Program-made: the position numbers and the translations under genes
Notes under the pieces: model-generated
Database searches by the model: none
Seen by the model: the letters and a program-made list of their open reading frames with translations, nothing else
Told to the model about the DNA's origin: nothing
Shown: piece by piece, positions 6,036 to 7,746 of the stretch
Numbering within the stretch: the first letter of the stretch is position 1
Layout of the letters: each line of letters begins with the position of its first letter
Assembly: GCA_910588755.1 (NCBI GenBank)
Contig: CAJUQZ010000175.1
Span: 1 to 7,746, forward strand
DNA length: 7,746 bases
Reading direction: 5' to 3'
Source of the DNA: an uncultured Lachnospiraceae bacterium
GTDB taxonomy: Bacteria; Bacillota; Clostridia; Lachnospirales; Lachnospiraceae

Positions 6036-6477
6036 ACATTTTAAAGTTGTCTTTGCTGCCGTATTTTTCCTCGCAATATTTGCAGCGGTAAATCTCCTTT
6101 TTCTCATCGGTCAGGACGAAGATGTGTGGAAGCTCCTGTTCGATGGAGGTGATGCAGCGGGGATTTTTACATTTGAGTACGTTCTTGATTTCTTTTGGGA
6201 GCGACAGCGGAAGCTTCTGTACGATCTCACAGTTTTTGACAACATTGACTGTAATGTTGTGGTCGATAAAGCCTAAAATGTCAAGATTGAGCGTATTGAT
6301 ATCACACTCGACTTTCAGGATATCCTTCTTGCCCATTTTCTGGCTTCTTGCGTTTTTGATGATCGCTACGGTACAGTCGAGCTTGTCAAGCCCGAGATGC
6401 TTGTAGATGCTCATGCTCTTTCCGGCCATTATGTGGTCTAGGACAAAGCCCTCCTCGATTTTTCCTACGTTTAACAT
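6034..6477 (-). CDS. pyrI: Aspartate carbamoyltransferase regulatory chain
   Basis: PyrI is the non-catalytic chain of aspartate transcarbamoylase. It binds nucleotide effectors (CTP/UTP inhibit, ATP activates in the E. coli enzyme) and holds catalytic trimers together through a zinc domain. The N-terminal allosteric domain (about 1-97) contains GFVLDHIMAGK (10-20), aligning with the nucleotide-binding start of the family. The C-terminal zinc domain has four cysteines in the expected spacing: CKNPRC (Cys103, Cys108) and CKYC (Cys132, Cys135). The length of 147 residues is close to the usual 150 or so. AGGAGG at 6493-6488 precedes the ATG. The gene follows pyrB by 43 bp with no terminator between, so they form one operon ending at the 6004-6035 hairpin. 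Presence of PyrI implies a class B, allosterically regulated holoenzyme. Confidence 0.95.
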   Translation of the reverse strand: MLNVGKIEEGFVLDHIMAGKSMSIYKHLGLDKLDCTVAIIKNARSQKMGKKDILKVECDINTLNLDILGFIDHNITVNVVKNCEIVQKLPLSLPKEIKNVLKCKNPRCITSIEQELPHIFVLTDEKKEIYRCKYCEEKYGSKDNFKM

Positions 6478-6520
6478 ATTTTGATAACCTCCTATTATAT
6501 AGCGTTGCCACGGGGCTGGT

Positions 6521-7438
6521 TCAGTTGACAGTGATTTCTAGAAGTGTCAGAAGCAGTGCCATGCGCACATACACGCCGTACTGTACCTGGCGGAAGTATA
6601 CGGCCCGGGGATCGTCGTCAACCTCGACGGAGATCTCATTTACACGAGGGAGCGGGTGTAGGACGATCATGTCAGGTTTGGCAAGCTCCATTTTTTCCTT
6701 GTCAAGGATATAGTAATCCTTCAGGCGCACATAATCCTCCTCGTTGAAGAAGCGCTCCTTTTGTACCCTGGTCATGTACAGGATATCAAGTTCTGGCATG
6801 ACCTCCTCGAGCTTGCGGACCTCGCGGAACGGAATATTTTGTTCGCGGAGCATCTCTGTGATGTAGTCAGGGATCATGAGCTCCTCAGGGGAGATAAATA
6901 TAAAGTTGATATGATCATAGCGCACGAGCGCATTGATCAGTGAATGTACGGTGCGTCCGAATTTAAGGTCACCGCAGAGCCCGATGGTAAAGCTGTCAAG
7001 GCGTCCCTTGATGGCTCGAATGGTCAGAAGATCAGTGAGCGTCTGGGTGGGATGCTGGTGGCCACCATCGCCGGCGTTGATCACAGGGATAGAGGAGCGT
7101 GATGCGGCCACGGTGGCGGCGCCTTCCTTGGGATGGCGCATCGCGCAGATGTCGGCAAAGCAGGATATGACACGGATTGTGTCAGACACACTCTCACCCT
7201 TGGCTGCTGAGGAAGAATTGGCGTCTGAGAAGCCAAGGACCTGGCCGCCAAGGTTTATCATCGCAGACTCAAAGCTTAGACGGGTACGAGTGCTTGGCTC
7301 GTAGAAGCAGGTGGCAAGCTTTTTTCCTTCACATGCATGCGCGTATTTGGCGGGATTTTTCTCGATATCCCCGGCGAGGGAGAAGAGCCTGTCTAGCTCC
7401 TCGATGGAAAAATCAAGCGGACTCATCAAATGTCTCAT
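6521..7438 (-). CDS. pyrB: Aspartate carbamoyltransferase catalytic chain
   Basis: PyrB condenses carbamoyl phosphate with L-aspartate to N-carbamoyl-aspartate, the committed step of pyrimidine synthesis in the cytosol. The carbamoyl-phosphate motif FYEPSTRTRLSFESA (45-59) is intact. The catalytic 80s-loop SSAAKGES (76-83) has Lys80 supplied to the adjacent subunit. HPTQTLTDL (129-137) and the aspartate-binding HPLPR (261-265) are both present. The 305 residues match bacterial ATCase catalytic chains. AGGAGG at 7449-7444 sits five bases from the ATG. It is the first gene of a two-gene pyrBI operon. A leader with a small ORF and an intrinsic terminator just upstream indicates transcriptional attenuation; no PyrR-type anti-antiterminator motif is visible. 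Confidence 0.97.
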   Translation of the reverse strand: MRHLMSPLDFSIEELDRLFSLAGDIEKNPAKYAHACEGKKLATCFYEPSTRTRLSFESAMINLGGQVLGFSDANSSSAAKGESVSDTIRVISCFADICAMRHPKEGAATVAASRSSIPVINAGDGGHQHPTQTLTDLLTIRAIKGRLDSFTIGLCGDLKFGRTVHSLINALVRYDHINFIFISPEELMIPDYITEMLREQNIPFREVRKLEEVMPELDILYMTRVQKERFFNEEDYVRLKDYYILDKEKMELAKPDMIVLHPLPRVNEISVEVDDDPRAVYFRQVQYGVYVRMALLLTLLEITVN

Positions 7439-7482
7439 AAAAACCTCCTAATTTAAAAAGTATATAAAATAGAAAAATGTGT

Positions 7483-7509
7483 AATAAAAAAGGAGAAACA
7501 ACTTCTCCT
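7483..7509 (-). terminator. Attenuator: intrinsic terminator in the pyrBI leader
   Basis: On the minus strand AGGAGAA (7509-7503) pairs with TTCTCCT (7497-7491), with a possible extra G-U pair and a 3-5 nt loop. A tail of TTTTTATT (7490-7483) follows. It sits after the promoter and before pyrB, so it must be bypassed for pyrBI expression. Its 5' arm overlaps the leader peptide stop codon, TAG at 7510-7508. The stem has only three G-C pairs, so termination may be partial or sensitive to coupling. Confidence 0.8.
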
Positions 7510-7600
7510 ATAACGAAAATATATGAAAATGAAATGTCTGAAAATGGAAATGACAAATAAATCTAAAGCTAGACCAAACAGTGCAAGAAGTATCGAACAT
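7508..7600 (-). CDS. pyrBI leader peptide, 30 residues
   Basis: This small ORF is recognised by position and signal strength, not by similarity. It has an ATG at 7600-7598 preceded by AGGAGG (7614-7609) with eight bases of spacing, as good as any gene here. It encodes 30 residues starting MFDTSCTVWSS, with eight Phe and four His, and stops at TAG (7510-7508). The second half is built from U-rich codons: on the transcript 28 of 50 nucleotides between 7560 and 7511 are U. The peptide itself is probably irrelevant. Its translation is inferred to couple the ribosome to RNA polymerase: when UTP is scarce polymerase stalls in the U-rich stretch, the ribosome catches up to the stop codon and covers the terminator arm, and pyrBI is read. 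This parallels E. coli pyrL. It could still be a non-translated leader, but start signal and stop position argue otherwise. Confidence 0.7.
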   Translation of the reverse strand: MFDTSCTVWSSFRFICHFHFQTFHFHIFSL

Positions 7601-7636
7601 AACCATTTCCTCCTATTTTCTAATATATCCTCTGTT

Positions 7637-7665
7637 ATCGTACCATAACTGGGGAAAGCTTTCAA
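7637..7665 (-). promoter_or_regulatory. Promoter of the pyrBI operon
   Basis: On the minus strand TTGAAA (7665-7660) and TACGAT (7642-7637) are separated by exactly 17 bp. TGG immediately before the -10 gives an extended -10 element. The predicted start is near 7630, giving a leader of about 190 nt before the pyrB ATG. The leader peptide ribosome binding site begins about 16 nt into the transcript. Confidence 0.75.
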
Positions 7666-7691
7666 GAATAATTGGAAAAATAATGATATCC

Positions 7692-7745
7692 AAAATCCAT
7701 GCAAAAATTGCAATACGAACTTCGTTCGTGGCGCAAATGGATTTT
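7692..7745 (-). terminator. Structured inverted-repeat element, possible terminator of an off-window gene
   Basis: AAAATCCAT (7692-7700) and ATGGATTTT (7737-7745) are perfect inverted repeats bracketing two hairpins: TGCAA/TTGCA (7700-7712) and ACGAAC TTC GTTCGT (7715-7729). On the minus strand an alternative single hairpin, TTGC...ACGAAC GAA GTTCGT...GCAA, is followed by TTTTTG (7709-7704 side), as expected for a terminator of a minus-strand gene lying beyond the window. The symmetric ends would also fit a small intergenic repeat. The window edge prevents a decision. Confidence 0.45.
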
Positions 7746-7746
7746 T

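Noticed and set aside
6761..7440. Several + strand frames of 60-123 codons opposite pyrB
   Set aside because: The minus-strand pyrB is complete with all active-site motifs; the opposite frames match nothing I recognise and have no convincing ribosome binding sites.
7439..7636. PyrR-binding leader element
   Set aside because: I looked for the conserved PyrR binding loop and a mutually exclusive antiterminator hairpin in the leader and could not find either; only the single terminator hairpin is clear.
7453..7713. An 86-codon minus-strand frame upstream of pyrB, rich in Phe/Ile/Leu
   Set aside because: It starts with TTG without a ribosome binding site, runs through the predicted promoter and terminator, and owes its hydrophobic look to U-rich leader RNA. 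The 30-codon frame at 7600-7508 has far better start signals.

Overview
The window looks like a chromosomal segment of a Gram-positive anaerobe of the class Clostridia, probably Lachnospiraceae-like. This is inferred from strong AGGAGG-type ribosome binding sites before almost every gene, a type-A RNase P RNA next to a membrane-anchored L,D-transpeptidase with clostridial architecture, a pyrB-pyrI pair and His-rich COG0523 GTPases. I see no integrase, transposase, CRISPR array, tRNA or phage gene.

Layout. Positions 1 to about 402 hold the 3' part of rnpB (5' end outside the window). Four + strand genes follow: an L,D-transpeptidase (457-2055), a membrane-anchored trypsin-like protease (2315-3175), a dCMP deaminase (3203-3688) and a CobW/COG0523 GTPase with a long His-rich metal-binding insert (3795-4934). 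A fifth + strand gene (5073-6005) encodes a second, divergent COG0523-like P-loop protein whose C-terminal half resembles the C-terminal domain of YcgQ/TIGR03943 permease-partner proteins. The 259-bp gap at 2056-2314 is packed with inverted repeats ending in a terminator-like hairpin. A perfect 14-bp hairpin at 6004-6035 is a shared terminator between these genes and the convergent pyrBI operon. That operon is read on the minus strand: pyrB (7438-6521), then pyrI (6477-6034).

The most interesting stretch is the pyrBI leader (7439-7665, minus strand). It holds a good promoter, an AGGAGG site, an unannotated 30-codon Phe/His-rich leader peptide whose mRNA becomes very U-rich, and an intrinsic terminator whose 5' arm begins inside the leader stop codon. 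pyrB follows. This is the geometry of UTP-sensitive, translation-coupled attenuation known from E. coli pyrBI, whereas the PyrR-dependent mechanism is the one usually expected in Firmicutes.

A second hidden signal is a short minus-strand relic (3685-3729). It reads in frame as a C-terminus closely matching that of the 5073-6005 protein, which suggests a lost paralogue.

How the genes work together: pyrBI catalyses and regulates the committed step of pyrimidine synthesis, and dCMP deaminase feeds dUMP/dTTP synthesis. PyrI and dCMP deaminase are both zinc proteins by family, and COG0523 GTPases are metal chaperones, so a link through zinc supply is possible but only inferred. The transpeptidase and the protease both act outside the membrane at the cell envelope.
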